Positions 13,301 through 18,612 of a stretch of 64,000 bases of DNA are shown here, one piece after another. The translations under genes and the position numbers were made by a program. The notes beneath the pieces are model-generated. The model made no database searches and was not told the origin of the DNA. It saw nothing but the letters and a program-made list of their open reading frames with translations. The stretch spans positions 62,001 through 126,000 of the forward strand of contig CANMVS010000014.1 in assembly GCA_947501445.1 (NCBI GenBank), written 5' to 3'. This DNA comes from an uncultured Rhizobiaceae group bacterium (lineage in GTDB: Bacteria; Pseudomonadota; Alphaproteobacteria; Rhizobiales; Rhizobiaceae). Numbering within the stretch: position 1 is the first letter of the stretch; every line of letters begins with the position of its first letter.

Positions 13301-16013
13301 CATCACGCCGACCGGCTGTGTGGCAGATATCCGGCAACGTCGCACTGTCCAATGCAATCACCCGCATGATCATCTCGGACAGTGCCCTGTCGGTCTTTGC
13401 CGAAAGCGGCAGAATATGGGTGGACCGATCATCCTTTGCCGGTGTCAATTCGACACCATGCACTCTCAGGTGATCAAACAGCTGCGATATGGCCTCGTCG
13501 TCATTGCCATGGCGAACCAGTGTCGCCAGCGCGACAGCAGAACCTTCACGCTCGGACAGATCACGCGCCATGCCGGAGACAAGCAGCGGATGCGGTCCAA
13601 TTTCCACAAAGGCGGCGTCCGTGTAGGTTTGCGATAGGGCTTCAATTGCATCTGCAAAACGAACAGGTTCTCGCAAGTTGCGCCCAAAATAGGCCGCGTC
13701 CATGGACAGGCCGGACAGGCGGTCTGCGGTGACACTGGAATAAAATGGCGTATCACCTGCATGGGTTTTCATGCCCGCAAGAGCGTCAATCAACTCTGGA
13801 ACACAGGGGTCCAGCGCCGGGCTGTGATAGGCGATATCAACGTTGATGGGCACAACATCAATGCCACGCGTTTTCAGATGTTCCGTGACCTGCGCAATCT
13901 GCGCACGCGGCCCTGACAGATTTACCGACTCGCGATCATTGGAACCGGCAATCACAACGTCGCGGAAAGATGCAATCTCCTTTTCGGCCTCACTCCAGGT
14001 CAGCCTCACCAATGCCATGGATCCACTGCCGGCAATGGATGATTGCAACCTGCTGCGATGATAGACAATGGCGCTGGCGGTGGCGGCTGAAACAATACCT
14101 GAAGCATAGGCCGCGGCCACTTCACCGAGACTGTGACCAACCACAGCGCTCGCTGAATAGCCATTGCTGGTCAACAATCGGGTCAATCCGGCCTGCACTG
14201 CAAAGGTCAGCATCTGGTTCAATACGGTCTGCGGCAAAGATGCAGGACTATCAATTTGCGCAAGACAGGCAAATAGATCAATCTTTGCAATATCTTTAAA
14301 AGGCACCTCCAGGGGCGCAAGTCCGGCACGAAAGGCCGGATCGCTCAACAGGCCGCGGGCCATGCCAGGCCATTGCCCGCCATTGCCACTATAGGCAAAA
14401 ATGATCGGTCGCTTGCCGGTGCCGGAAACAGGACCAACAGATATCGGCTGCGGCGGCGCTTCGGCAATCAGATGCGCATTGGTACCACCAAAGCCAAAGG
14501 AACTGACCGCGACCCTCGCGGGTCGGTCCCGCACATGGGTAAAGGGTTCAGCCTCGACCGGTATCCGCAGATTAAGCCCCTCGAAATCGATGTGCCGATT
14601 GGCCTCAACAAAATGCAGGGTTGGTGGAATGCGTGATGCCCCCAATGCCATGACGGATTTTATAAAGCCAGCCACACCGGCGGCAGCTTCAAGATGACCA
14701 ATGTTGGTTTTCACCGAACCAATGGGCAGCCGGTCTCCGCTTGGTCTTGCCTGCCCGTAAACCCGCCCGATAGCACCTGCTTCGATTGGATCGCCCAAAG
14801 GTGTGCCAGTGCCGTGAGCCTCGACATAATCCACCTCACATGCATCAATGCCCGCATCGTTGAGGGCATCCCTGATAACCTGAACCTGTGCATCAGGGTT
14901 GGGCGCGGTTAACCCGTTGGAGGGACCGTCATTATTGATTGCCGAACCACGTATAAGCGCCAGCGGTTTCAGTCCGCGTCTTTGTGCTTCAGCCAGCGGG
15001 ATTAAAACCACAACCCCGGCACCCTCGCCGCGAACATAGCCGTTGGCAGCCTGATCAAATGCTTTGGAAAGGCCGTCCGGTGCCATCGCGCCGAACTTGG
15101 TCATGGCGATCGTGCTGTCTGGAGAGACAATGAGATTTACACCGCCAGCCAAGGCAAGTCGGCTCTCACCGGCCCGCAAACTCCGGATCGCCAGATGTAT
15201 GGACATAAGCGACGCCGAACAGGCGGTATCCACCGTCATGCTTGGTCCGGTGGCACCCAGAAAATAGCTGATCCTATTGGCGATGATGCCAATGTCACGA
15301 CCGGTTGCGGAGTGCTGGTTCATGGACGATGCATCCGCAAACAGCCCTCCATAATCGCTCCACATGGCGCCCATGAAAACGCCGGTGCGCGTTCCATTGA
15401 CCGACATTGGCCTGATACCCGACCGTTCCAGCGCCTCATAGGCCAGCTCCAGCGTCACCCGCTGCTGGGGGTCCATTTCCAATGCTTCGCGTGGAGAAAT
15501 ACCAAAAAACGCGGCGTCAAATCTGTCTATGTGATCGAGAAAACCGCCTTTTTTGGTCGACATGCGACCCGGTGCCTGGGGATCATCATCGAAATATTGC
15601 TCGATATGCCAACGGTCGCGTGGCACAGGCCCAACCAGATCTAGCCCGTCATCCAACAATCGCCAGAATTCTTCCGGACTATTGGCGCCTGGAACACGGC
15701 AGGCCATGCCGACAAGGGCGATTGGTTCTCCCGGCTCCAGTGGACGGATCGCATCACTGTCAGAGGGAGTGACCTCACCAAGGAGAAAACCGGCGATTTT
15801 ATTAATCGTTGGCCGGTCCCAAATCAGGGTTTGCGGCAGGTCCCGGTTCATCGCCTTTGACAGATCTGCGATAAAACCTGCGGCAAGATGAGACGTCATG
15901 CCAAAGACACTCAAGCGTTCGTCGGGATCAATCGGATGCGTCAGATTGCAGGCTTTTTGTACCAACCCGGACAGGCACTCCACAATTTCAGCCCGCGACC
16001 CCAAGCTTGCCAT
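1314..16013 (-). CDS. PKS-2: three-module type I polyketide synthase (4899 aa)
   Basis: Domain order with approximate residues. N-terminal ACP (10-80, carrier Ser41 in FGMTS). Module 1: KS (93-515, Cys265 in DTACSASL), AT (530-850, GHSLGE at about 628), a dead AT-like domain (950-1115), a C-methyltransferase (SAM motif EIGAGTGAT at about 1283), KR (GGFGTLG at 1613, YAAAN at 1748), ACP (GLDSL, about 1895). Module 2: KS (1954-2370), no AT, KR (GAFGGLG 2603, YAAAN 2731), ACP (GLDSF 2878). Module 3: KS (2938-3345), AT (GQGSQ 3436, GHSLGE 3524, NGFHS, so probably malonyl), a degenerate DH (3790-4040), an ER-like domain (4205-4500), KR (GAQGGVG 4521, YAAAN 4659), ACP (GLDSL 4808) and an acidic C-terminal docking helix. 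The leading ACP suggests this is where the chain starts. The DH lacks the HxxxGxxxxP motif and the ER lacks its usual Lys-containing motif, so module 3 should stop at the hydroxyl. Start: the ATG overlaps the thioesterase stop (TAATG), indicating translational coupling. Confidence 0.95.
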   Translation of the reverse strand: MASLGSRAEIVECLSGLVQKACNLTHPIDPDERLSVFGMTSHLAAGFIADLSKAMNRDLPQTLIWDRPTINKIAGFLLGEVTPSDSDAIRPLEPGEPIALVGMACRVPGANSPEEFWRLLDDGLDLVGPVPRDRWHIEQYFDDDPQAPGRMSTKKGGFLDHIDRFDAAFFGISPREALEMDPQQRVTLELAYEALERSGIRPMSVNGTRTGVFMGAMWSDYGGLFADASSMNQHSATGRDIGIIANRISYFLGATGPSMTVDTACSASLMSIHLAIRSLRAGESRLALAGGVNLIVSPDSTIAMTKFGAMAPDGLSKAFDQAANGYVRGEGAGVVVLIPLAEAQRRGLKPLALIRGSAINNDGPSNGLTAPNPDAQVQVIRDALNDAGIDACEVDYVEAHGTGTPLGDPIEAGAIGRVYGQARPSGDRLPIGSVKTNIGHLEAAAGVAGFIKSVMALGASRIPPTLHFVEANRHIDFEGLNLRIPVEAEPFTHVRDRPARVAVSSFGFGGTNAHLIAEAPPQPISVGPVSGTGKRPIIFAYSGNGGQWPGMARGLLSDPAFRAGLAPLEVPFKDIAKIDLFACLAQIDSPASLPQTVLNQMLTFAVQAGLTRLLTSNGYSASAVVGHSLGEVAAAYASGIVSAATASAIVYHRSRLQSSIAGSGSMALVRLTWSEAEKEIASFRDVVIAGSNDRESVNLSGPRAQIAQVTEHLKTRGIDVVPINVDIAYHSPALDPCVPELIDALAGMKTHAGDTPFYSSVTADRLSGLSMDAAYFGRNLREPVRFADAIEALSQTYTDAAFVEIGPHPLLVSGMARDLSEREGSAVALATLVRHGNDDEAISQLFDHLRVHGVELTPAKDDRSTHILPLSAKTDRALSEMIMRVIALDSATLPDICHTAGRRDALSVRVAVVANDIETLQMKLRAIATDLPRDEVAGSNASPEAQNATLCFDGGMPNLDGLSHWRSIDPAINEIADGVETAFDLQLHDSTNSALTADKKSSLAAGVLIGKILRHWGVALAVKGQGAAGEIAQCIDNTIAYEQSGEAGTGAVNETNCVSCSFGAHAIHLGQEPVCEALCQLVAELWQAGVSVDWEAFDAAFVRQSTVFPSYPFQRKQYWPKTNDNGSLGYQVAYIPLPDPLVELGEPDGLMSALDDAPPATGTSKLDALAAGYASNSLANMPSGVDPNLVQTRQRAALQRLAEGSDGDAGRLAGYDIERQLITRVGQALPDILSGKTNPLSILFPDGESDLLAALYSKAAFSATQSHWVGQVFQQICSAGGRRFLEIGAGTGATATQLLKHLPKDAQYVFSDISRAFLSSAEERFGATDGFETALLDIEQEPPEQLQAKPFDAVMAINVLHATRDIQATLANVRATLRPGGLLILGEITGEAGWLDLVFGTLDGWWLFDDAVRTNSALLSTEQWRAALLSSGFDAVAVKSDGDRQSIIVARAAPSHDAFLIVGDGVNARSVAQALQATTHNVFVSNQLPDAGEFRETWLLEPTAPAMDIASLLDAVSAQTRFGRVRLITHCDDEKPRYELERAYLLSLLASQSNRNGGFVQLDNFEDAAKLPYLPDNEDRIRIKQNGPQAARLVPIDEAAHNNGLPIRSDAIYLITGGFGTLGLSFAEALVDLGASHIALMGRTRPNEATEVALAKMRLRGVHLDLLFADVTNEAAIGAALDRLQRPLAAIIHAAGNDADALDIALPPKLTGARVLDGLTRNVDLDLMLLVSSAAGTWGGRGNAAYAAANAAMDAFAHERTARGRRTFSAGFGRFDVRGLLDAHEDQRLAEMGLRSMDAKTAFITAWQLAAGEEPQAIIADVDWSRFRAVVDFNQQRGFFRAMPGETQVHPTGTGQAAELVIAGNDTEDIVRRQLAEALGYENASDIPNDRGFFELGLDSLSAVRLRQKLGKALNREIPAAALFSHPTIGRLTAYLNPTQGIDRVPANPQNNTDEPIAIIGVGCRYPGGITSLDSFEEAVFSGLDAIGEVPAERWNWRHFSEADKNDGDTPGRWGGFLDKVDVFDAGFFNIAPVEAAYMDPQQRLLLETAWHALEHGGIDPRSLSGTRTGVFAGLTGSDYAEMVKRSGFDQLAPQAIMGLPSNTAAGRIAHSLGLEGPALVVDTACSSSLTALHLACRALREGECEMALAGGVNLMLTPETSVILARAGMLSASGRCHTFDRAADGFVRAEGCGLVVLKPLSAASADGDPIIAVIKGSAMNHDGRASGMTVPSGAAQEQVIRAAVSNAGIEASSIGYVELHGTGTALGDPIEASALVAALGTDCGSPTLVGSFKTNIGHAETASGVGGLIRAITALRRKTAPPGLHFNSINPLIDESAQHLSVPVVPTPFAKGQPHAAVSSFGASGTNVHVVLAEAPDQSNARPPLPRTVFNGKRHWVEGLAISPRLSKDDGLAYQVDWVDLPTPAAQISGQWEIAGCRAIAHEIAAVWSELDLDVSLVDDGDTPTSPCVLFVAEPDIPLAELPDTVETIKRLAAAADRQFYLLTQSGVSVGNDEVVSASSAAVTALGRSLALSLPDVWGGSVDLPAPASGDDYRLLAHALTPSRQETEIAIRDEALQVPRLRRLLLQNAADNDIHDHQTSVLVTGAFGGLGRQIVRRLFERGARQFALISRKPDTSLFADLTERGAKIMCFAADVSNADAMKQAASEIEAHLLPVGAIIHAAGIRHGTAADMLEPKLLGAQVLDDLSADWPVREFVLFGSGAALWGDGALPDYAAANGALHAIASKRRQRHVPVTVVEFGRVEGGGMLDAQNEAVFDRIGLDPMSGNEAIDLAFALAASGRDGAVASIRWPAFLAAHESRRARPFLSEFAQKRRRGTKRSPRSDAELLSRLRQAVADILGVDDPETIDPDTGFVALGLDSFALMDLRQKAEDILDRDIAAVEMFETPTIQGLINYSPDMQTEPEMATAVPAVRTSSHEAIAIIGAGLRLPGGVVDLPSLRDFLEGGGDAVGTPPESRASETLPQGNGSLKAGWLNAVDQFDADLFGISPREALQIDPQHRLLLEVAWEAVQHSGRAPADLKGTGTGVYVGLTGLEYAKILRDRGVTDAHSVGGGYLNAAAGRISHAFGLAGPSIAVDTACSSAATAIHLAAQALNNSECNLALAGGANLILSEDTNAQLNAAQMLSPNHRCASFDAQADGYVRAEGVGLVLLKRLSDAQVDGDRVLAVIRGSAMNHDGASGGYTVPNGAAQRAVITSALAAAQVDAVDVSYVEAHGTGTTLGDPIEAHALSDTYGSAERPLLVGSIKTNIGHAEAAAGIAGLMKLIVAAQTEQLPQHLHFDQLNPQIELASDTIRIVGKACEWPMRNERRIAGLSAFGASGTNVHLIVEAPEKPVLTPAVETPMLLALSAARETDFAAVSARVLAGRDFQRLCLESSLSQASLPFRQAVIVQTVDEAKAALESGTIRRAGQPRVAFLFTGQGSQAAGMGRQLYQTEPVFRQMIDRIAGHIDELLPVPLLQILNEPSQSLDDTALAQPALFAFEMGLAALWRSWGIEPQAVLGHSLGEISAATHAEMLELEAAARFVVERGRLMASTATGEMAAVLADEPTVRAGLGEGVSIAAINGPENIVISGPSEAMSASVAKFEDMMIPVRPLPVINGFHSALMEPVLDELEAAAEQLNIQDAKVPVFSNLDGRERRQLNAQDWRRQVREPVAFAAGLNNIVAYGCDFLLEIGPRPILTALSRGTVSDASFLPGYNLANPQEAIMHAAGALWQAGSPVDLPAVLGAVPRDAEPLAAYPFRPVSHWPPVGDGPKKSVAVPTGVRTFFSNSFASPSFEGRLSVDAVGPADWPELETSGYMAHVGVLLSLLVQEQDVDGVRIEDASFVSPLFLETDKCLQKHARPDGQTTLHQENADGTWTTIFTATPVVGNWTANPLFDEGGEASMDHTAFYDSIERHGLQLSDTLKPIRRLRGSDGRVIANLNPFGDLERRWFGLPSGVYEAVAQTASALFDFEECARVAAGWEDMVRTGNLPVEPYVIQAQRTGEQSADVVLQGADGNVLVRVKGLTMMPVKQAAKTPWHGVARWQKISHRMSTPGKANIHAVGALAPSIENLLHQAFETAGADAPEVIVFAPETDEEPSCLAKMAHHVSHLPQASRLIVLTHGTVSPRGLADQTAAAGAGLWGLARTIAFERADIELRVVDLDPESDPVEILAAELDDTSDETAVSWRAGHRYAERLEARTTDDVRVPHALMGIVEGQADIAAVQRRSPKAGEIEIAVTVAAPNFRDVLVAAGTHPPTEGFGSECAGQVVAIGEGVEAYQMGQLVVAYMPDGTGTIRSHLTVNARLVRACPDNLSPSIAGAGLLSAMVARHAILDIGQVQKHKTVLIHQACSGVGLAAMAMAKRLELSIVATAHPDKHAFLRQHGVKFLVNSREAFSKSVRAITAGQGVDFAIGAFGSLASEARQLLKPDGRLVDLTNGPLGRSRVNIDRLAKDKPTAFATLMDEALVDLQHSAFVLPVDQVPLSSAADTFELLRNGTVIGRKAFAIADPVHHWHCALITGAQGGVGRALAFHLVRSGVKKLVLIDHVGISDTMVEELRHEGAIVEVHRADVTDYEQMRAIVQSVEPLNAVIHTAASLIDGQLADLGADAFETVFAAKVKGARVLDALTRNNSLQNFIAFSSVTALLPSAGQAAYAAANSALGLLVQNRRSAGYHATSILWGPWSVGIGARLGEGAQEAWRRFGIEPMEPDSACAVFDLCAGGSIDPVIVDVNWSTYEKIAAASPLLEHMADPVRRGAGDRSKVEPKVDPNVSVRDLVNGCLRNVLKLPQDQEIDPLRPFREMGLDSLLAAEFSDSLSTRLGHRVPGTLVYNHPHVDDVVEFLSQTSDGRLSKGVQSATLPLPGVKTSDLDDSDTLDLLEQQLAEVERLLGNKI
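12665..13170 (-). other. Degenerate second acyltransferase domain inside PKS-2 module 1
   Basis: After the intact AT of module 1 the protein repeats the start of a KS-AT linker (LPLSAKTD ... LPDICHTAGRR) and then an AT-like stretch. In it the usual LWRSWG-GHSxGE segment reads ILRHWG followed by GQGAAGE, so the catalytic Ser and the His next to it are gone. The second half of the fold is missing. The sequence resumes at the typical post-AT linker (AELWQAGVSVDWEAF ... FPSYPFQRKQYWP). It is an in-frame fossil within a long open reading frame. It may still serve as a structural spacer before the methyltransferase. Confidence 0.75.
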
Positions 16014-16798
16014 TAGCCTGATGCCCGTTGCCTGGTCAGGTCAAGGCAGGCTTCCAATTCCGAGGCCAGCGCGCCAAGCACCGGATTATTGGGCTGGTGC
16101 AGGTAAAAATGACCGCCAGCAAATTCTTTAGCACCACGCCATTGTGTCGTAAACTCGGCCCAGTTTTGCAGCAGCTCCAACCGCGCACGCGCATCTTCCC
16201 TGCCGCAAAATGCACCAAGCGGTACGTCCAACGGAGTTTCATCGACGTAGGTGTGGGTCTCCAGCATTTTCAAATCGGCGCGTATAACCGGCAGAAAAAG
16301 CGACATTAACTCAGGTTCTTCGCGCAATATCACTGGAACACCACTAAATCGCCGGTCGAGCTCGTCAATGAACTGTTGATCAGGCAACTGATGCAGCATG
16401 GATTCATCAGAAATATGCGAGGGCGGTGCGCGCCCTGATACGAGCAGGCAAAACGGCAATACGGCCTGCCTTCGCCGCATTTCTCTTGCCGTTTCATAGG
16501 CCAGCAGCGCGCCCATGCTGTGGCCGAAAAACGCGAATGGTCGCCTATCCTCATCACAAGCAATGGCCTGCGCCACGGCTTCGACAACCTGCTTCAAATC
16601 ATCGACAGGTCTTTCCGCCATGCGCCCTTCACGTCCCGGAAGCTGCAACGCCGTCACCTGCGCATCAAAAAAACTGCCCCACCGGAAATAAGCAGAAGCT
16701 GCTCCACCTGCATGAGGAAAGCAGAACAGCCTGAAGCGCGCGTGCGGTTTTTTGTAAGGTGTAACGAACCAGGCACTGTCAATCGCTACATTACTCAT
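16013..16798 (-). CDS. Type II thioesterase of the PKS/NRPS cluster
   Basis: A 261-residue alpha/beta hydrolase of the stand-alone thioesterase II family, which removes wrong or stalled acyl groups from carrier domains of PKS and NRPS lines. The family signature FCFPHAGG lies near the N-terminus. The catalytic triad can be placed as Ser94 (GHSMG), Asp202 (CGRED) and His230 (GGHFYL). The ATG at 16798 (MSNVAIDSAWF) is chosen because family members begin shortly before the first beta strand; an upstream TTG at 16831 adds 11 residues without an obvious ribosome site. It is the first gene of the minus-strand biosynthetic transcript. Its stop overlaps the PKS-2 start by one base (TAATG), so editing enzyme and megasynthase are made together. 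Confidence 0.93.
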   Translation of the reverse strand: MSNVAIDSAWFVTPYKKPHARFRLFCFPHAGGAASAYFRWGSFFDAQVTALQLPGREGRMAERPVDDLKQVVEAVAQAIACDEDRRPFAFFGHSMGALLAYETAREMRRRQAVLPFCLLVSGRAPPSHISDESMLHQLPDQQFIDELDRRFSGVPVILREEPELMSLFLPVIRADLKMLETHTYVDETPLDVPLGAFCGREDARARLELLQNWAEFTTQWRGAKEFAGGHFYLHQPNNPVLGALASELEACLDLTRQRASG

Positions 16799-17202
16799 GG
16801 AACTTCGAAACTCTCTCGTGCCAGATTTCAATTGAACTTAACCGACTGATCAATCTGCAAATTATGTCTGAATATTACGCCATATGAGGCGTCATTGGCT
16901 TAAGCTACAGATAAGGCATCGTTGAAATACAAGCAGAAACGCCATGCGAAAACACTCCGCGCACAGAACCAGCCTTGAATTGGGTTTTTGGAGAATTGGC
17001 CGCCAGATATCCGGGCGCCACACCTGGTCTTATCGACCCAAATCTGGCCCTATGGATATTGACACCAAGCCACACAATGCTTCACGGCAGCACCGCAAGA
17101 AACGCCCAACCCCATACCGCGGAATACCGCCTGGCATCTCTACTCACCATCACTGACTATCGTGCATTATCCATAACTGGACGCCCGCAGTCATCGATAG
17201 CG
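16799..17202. other. Gene-free region upstream of the TEII/PKS-2 transcript
   Basis: About 400 bases with no convincing gene. It should hold the promoter of the leftward thioesterase-PKS transcript and the end of the leftward transcript of the small gene at 17203. One exact dyad, ACGCC-N6-GGCGT, is present at 16877-16892, about 80 bases before the thioesterase start. I see no clear -35/-10 pair. A plus-strand reading frame here (16975-17274) has no recognisable motif, runs into the small gene and was not accepted. Confidence 0.5.
16877..16892. promoter_or_regulatory. Inverted repeat upstream of the TEII-PKS operon, possible operator
   Basis: Perfect 5-base arms (ACGCC / GGCGT) around an AT-rich 6-base centre, about 80 bases upstream of the thioesterase start codon. 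Size and position would suit a dimeric regulator. The arms are short and could occur by chance. No regulator gene lies in the window to pair with it. Confidence 0.25.
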
Positions 17203-17478
17203 TCAGTCGTCAAACATATCGCCAAAGCCAGCCTTTTGCTTGACAATGACGACCACTGTCTGTGCTCCAGCTGATATGACATCTTCTTCGGTAAGATCGG
17301 CAACAATATCTTCGACCTTCTCCATCAGCTTGCCTTTTCCGCGTTTGAGATTCTTTACGCGTTTGCGGCTTTGTGTACCAAGATCAACGATGCAAAAGGT
17401 TGAATCACCCCCATCGCCTGTTCCGTTCGTAGAACCGGCGGCGTCTACTTTTTCTTCTTTTGCTGCTTGCTGTACCAT
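17203..17478 (-). CDS. Small conserved hypothetical protein (91 aa), basic centre
   Basis: The start is ATG 17478 (MVQQAAKEEKVD), which has GGAG five bases upstream; the open frame extends further but without a better signal. The protein has an acidic, Gly/Thr-rich N-terminal tail, then VDLGTQSRKRVKNLKRGKG, a strongly basic stretch, then a mixed helical region and a short beta-like VVVIVKQ near the end. This layout resembles a small uncharacterised family (possibly DUF6200) found in alphaproteobacteria; that assignment is from memory and not verified. It has no signal peptide or membrane segment. It lies downstream of the small gene at 17564-17929 on the same strand, separated by a terminator-like hairpin. 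Whether it belongs to the biosynthetic cluster is unclear. Confidence 0.75.
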   Translation of the reverse strand: MVQQAAKEEKVDAAGSTNGTGDGGDSTFCIVDLGTQSRKRVKNLKRGKGKLMEKVEDIVADLTEEDVISAGAQTVVVIVKQKAGFGDMFDD

Positions 17479-17528
17479 AACAACTCCGTTCTCTTCCCAC
17501 GCGGCTGGTGGAATAGGATCAAAATTCC

Positions 17529-17555
17529 AAAAAAGGCCAACCTTCAATGTCGGCC
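17529..17555 (-). terminator. Rho-independent terminator after the small gene at 17564-17929
   Basis: On the minus strand, GGCCGAC, a 7-base loop and GGTTGGCC-type partner bases form a 7-pair stem (one G-U pair), followed directly by six T. It begins about 8 bases after the stop codon at 17564 and ends before the ribosome site of the next gene, so it partly separates the two small genes. Confidence 0.7.
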
Positions 17556-17563
17556 ATCAGTGC

Positions 17564-17929
17564 CTAATCAAAACTGCGTCGAAATGCCTTGCGGATATTC
17601 TTCGGGTATTCCCGTAACCAGCCGTTCTTCTTTTTTTGATTGGACCGGTCATGAAGATACAAATAGTCCTGCATGAAACGGACACCACGCCGTGCACTTT
17701 TTCTGGTGGCTTTTTCCATGGGACGCAGCATGCGGGCCTGTTTTTTGCGCGATGATTTTCCAACCGACCGCATCGCCCCATCATCACCGCGACGGATGAC
17801 GTTCACTTCATAGGCTTTGGAGCGGCGCTCAGACAGACCTGTATCCATATCGACAACAACACGTCGCCGACCGCTTCCGTCTCGTTCTACAACAACAATA
17901 TGGTCTACATCCGGATCAATATTTGACAT
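17564..17929 (-). CDS. Small basic conserved hypothetical protein (121 aa)
   Basis: The start is ATG 17929 (MSNIDPDVDHIVVVER), with AGGA five bases upstream. The reading frame is open for another 120 codons upstream, but that part looks non-coding. The protein has a short N-terminal beta-like part (IVVVERD, RRRVVVDMD), then a long Arg/Lys-rich half with SRKKQARMLRPMEKATRKS and a C-terminal NGWLREYPKNIRKAFR. The overall charge is strongly positive, which suggests nucleic-acid or membrane-surface contact, but no known fold is recognised. It pairs with the gene at 17203-17478 and the two sit between the divergent PKS transcripts. The family seems to be an alphaproteobacterial one (recall only). 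Confidence 0.75.
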   Translation of the reverse strand: MSNIDPDVDHIVVVERDGSGRRRVVVDMDTGLSERRSKAYEVNVIRRGDDGAMRSVGKSSRKKQARMLRPMEKATRKSARRGVRFMQDYLYLHDRSNQKKKNGWLREYPKNIRKAFRRSFD

Positions 17930-18612
17930 CGTTTTCCTCATCCAGCCATTGCATTTAACAGGTTCCCACAACAGGGCCTCAACTACAAGCCCGCTCATCC
18001 AGTTTATGGCAATTACCCGTCGAAGATGTGTGCCAAAAAGCCGACAATCGACGCCAGGTGCTGTATTGTGAAGTCTATCTGCAAGTTTGTAAGGATAAAA
18101 TCCTGGCACAACAAGCCAAAGCCGCATTTTGATTTGGTGGCTTCGAATCAAACTGGCCCGACGCAACAATAAATCTTTTGTGTATCCTGCCAAACAGCCA
18201 AGACAGAACAGCTTCATCTTGCAGATATCTGAAACGGCATGCCAGTCCGCAACGAATTCTTTTCTGGCGTGCTTTGCGGTTGTACACACAATTTTGGTAG
18301 CAGATTATCAAATTTCCGGCTTGTGGTTTATTGCCGGATCAATCTATTCTTTCGATGCACTGAAAGTCAGTTCCGAAAATTCACTGATTTTTACAATAGC
18401 AGCTTGAACTGGGAATTCCGGCTGCACACCCGCAACTTGGAGTATAAAGCAGACAACAACACGCCAGTGACAACGGATCCTGAACTGGGTCATTTTACAG
18501 ACAGGAATCCTGTGTCCAAAGCGCTAAAAACAGACAAAATTGTGTAATGGACTGGCCGAATGCAAATATCTGCCAGGTCATCCAGATTGGCCAATGACAC
18601 CAGGGTGGAATA
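17930..18612. other. Gene-free region upstream of PKS-3
   Basis: About 680 AT-richer bases. It should contain the rightward promoter for PKS-3/4/5 and the leftward promoter of the small-gene pair. I found no clean -35/-10 pair. A 13-base inverted repeat (arms ACAGGA / TCCTGT around one A) lies at 18501-18513, about 100 bases before the PKS-3 start. Short open frames here (for example 18239-18547) lack coding character. Confidence 0.5.
18501..18513. promoter_or_regulatory. Inverted repeat in the PKS-3 upstream region
   Basis: ACAGGA, one base, TCCTGT: exact 6-base arms roughly 100 bases upstream of the PKS-3 start codon, in the stretch that should carry the promoter. It could be an operator half-site pair or chance. 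It does not resemble the dyad at 16877-16892. Confidence 0.2.

Noticed and set aside
16975-17274. Plus-strand 99-codon frame in the intergenic region
   Set aside because: No recognised motif or ribosome site, and it overlaps the 3' end of the well-supported small gene at 17203-17478 on the other strand.
18239-18547. Plus-strand 102-codon frame upstream of PKS-3
   Set aside because: Composition is unlike the coding genes (Cys/Asn/Phe rich), no ribosome site, no motif; lies in the likely promoter region.
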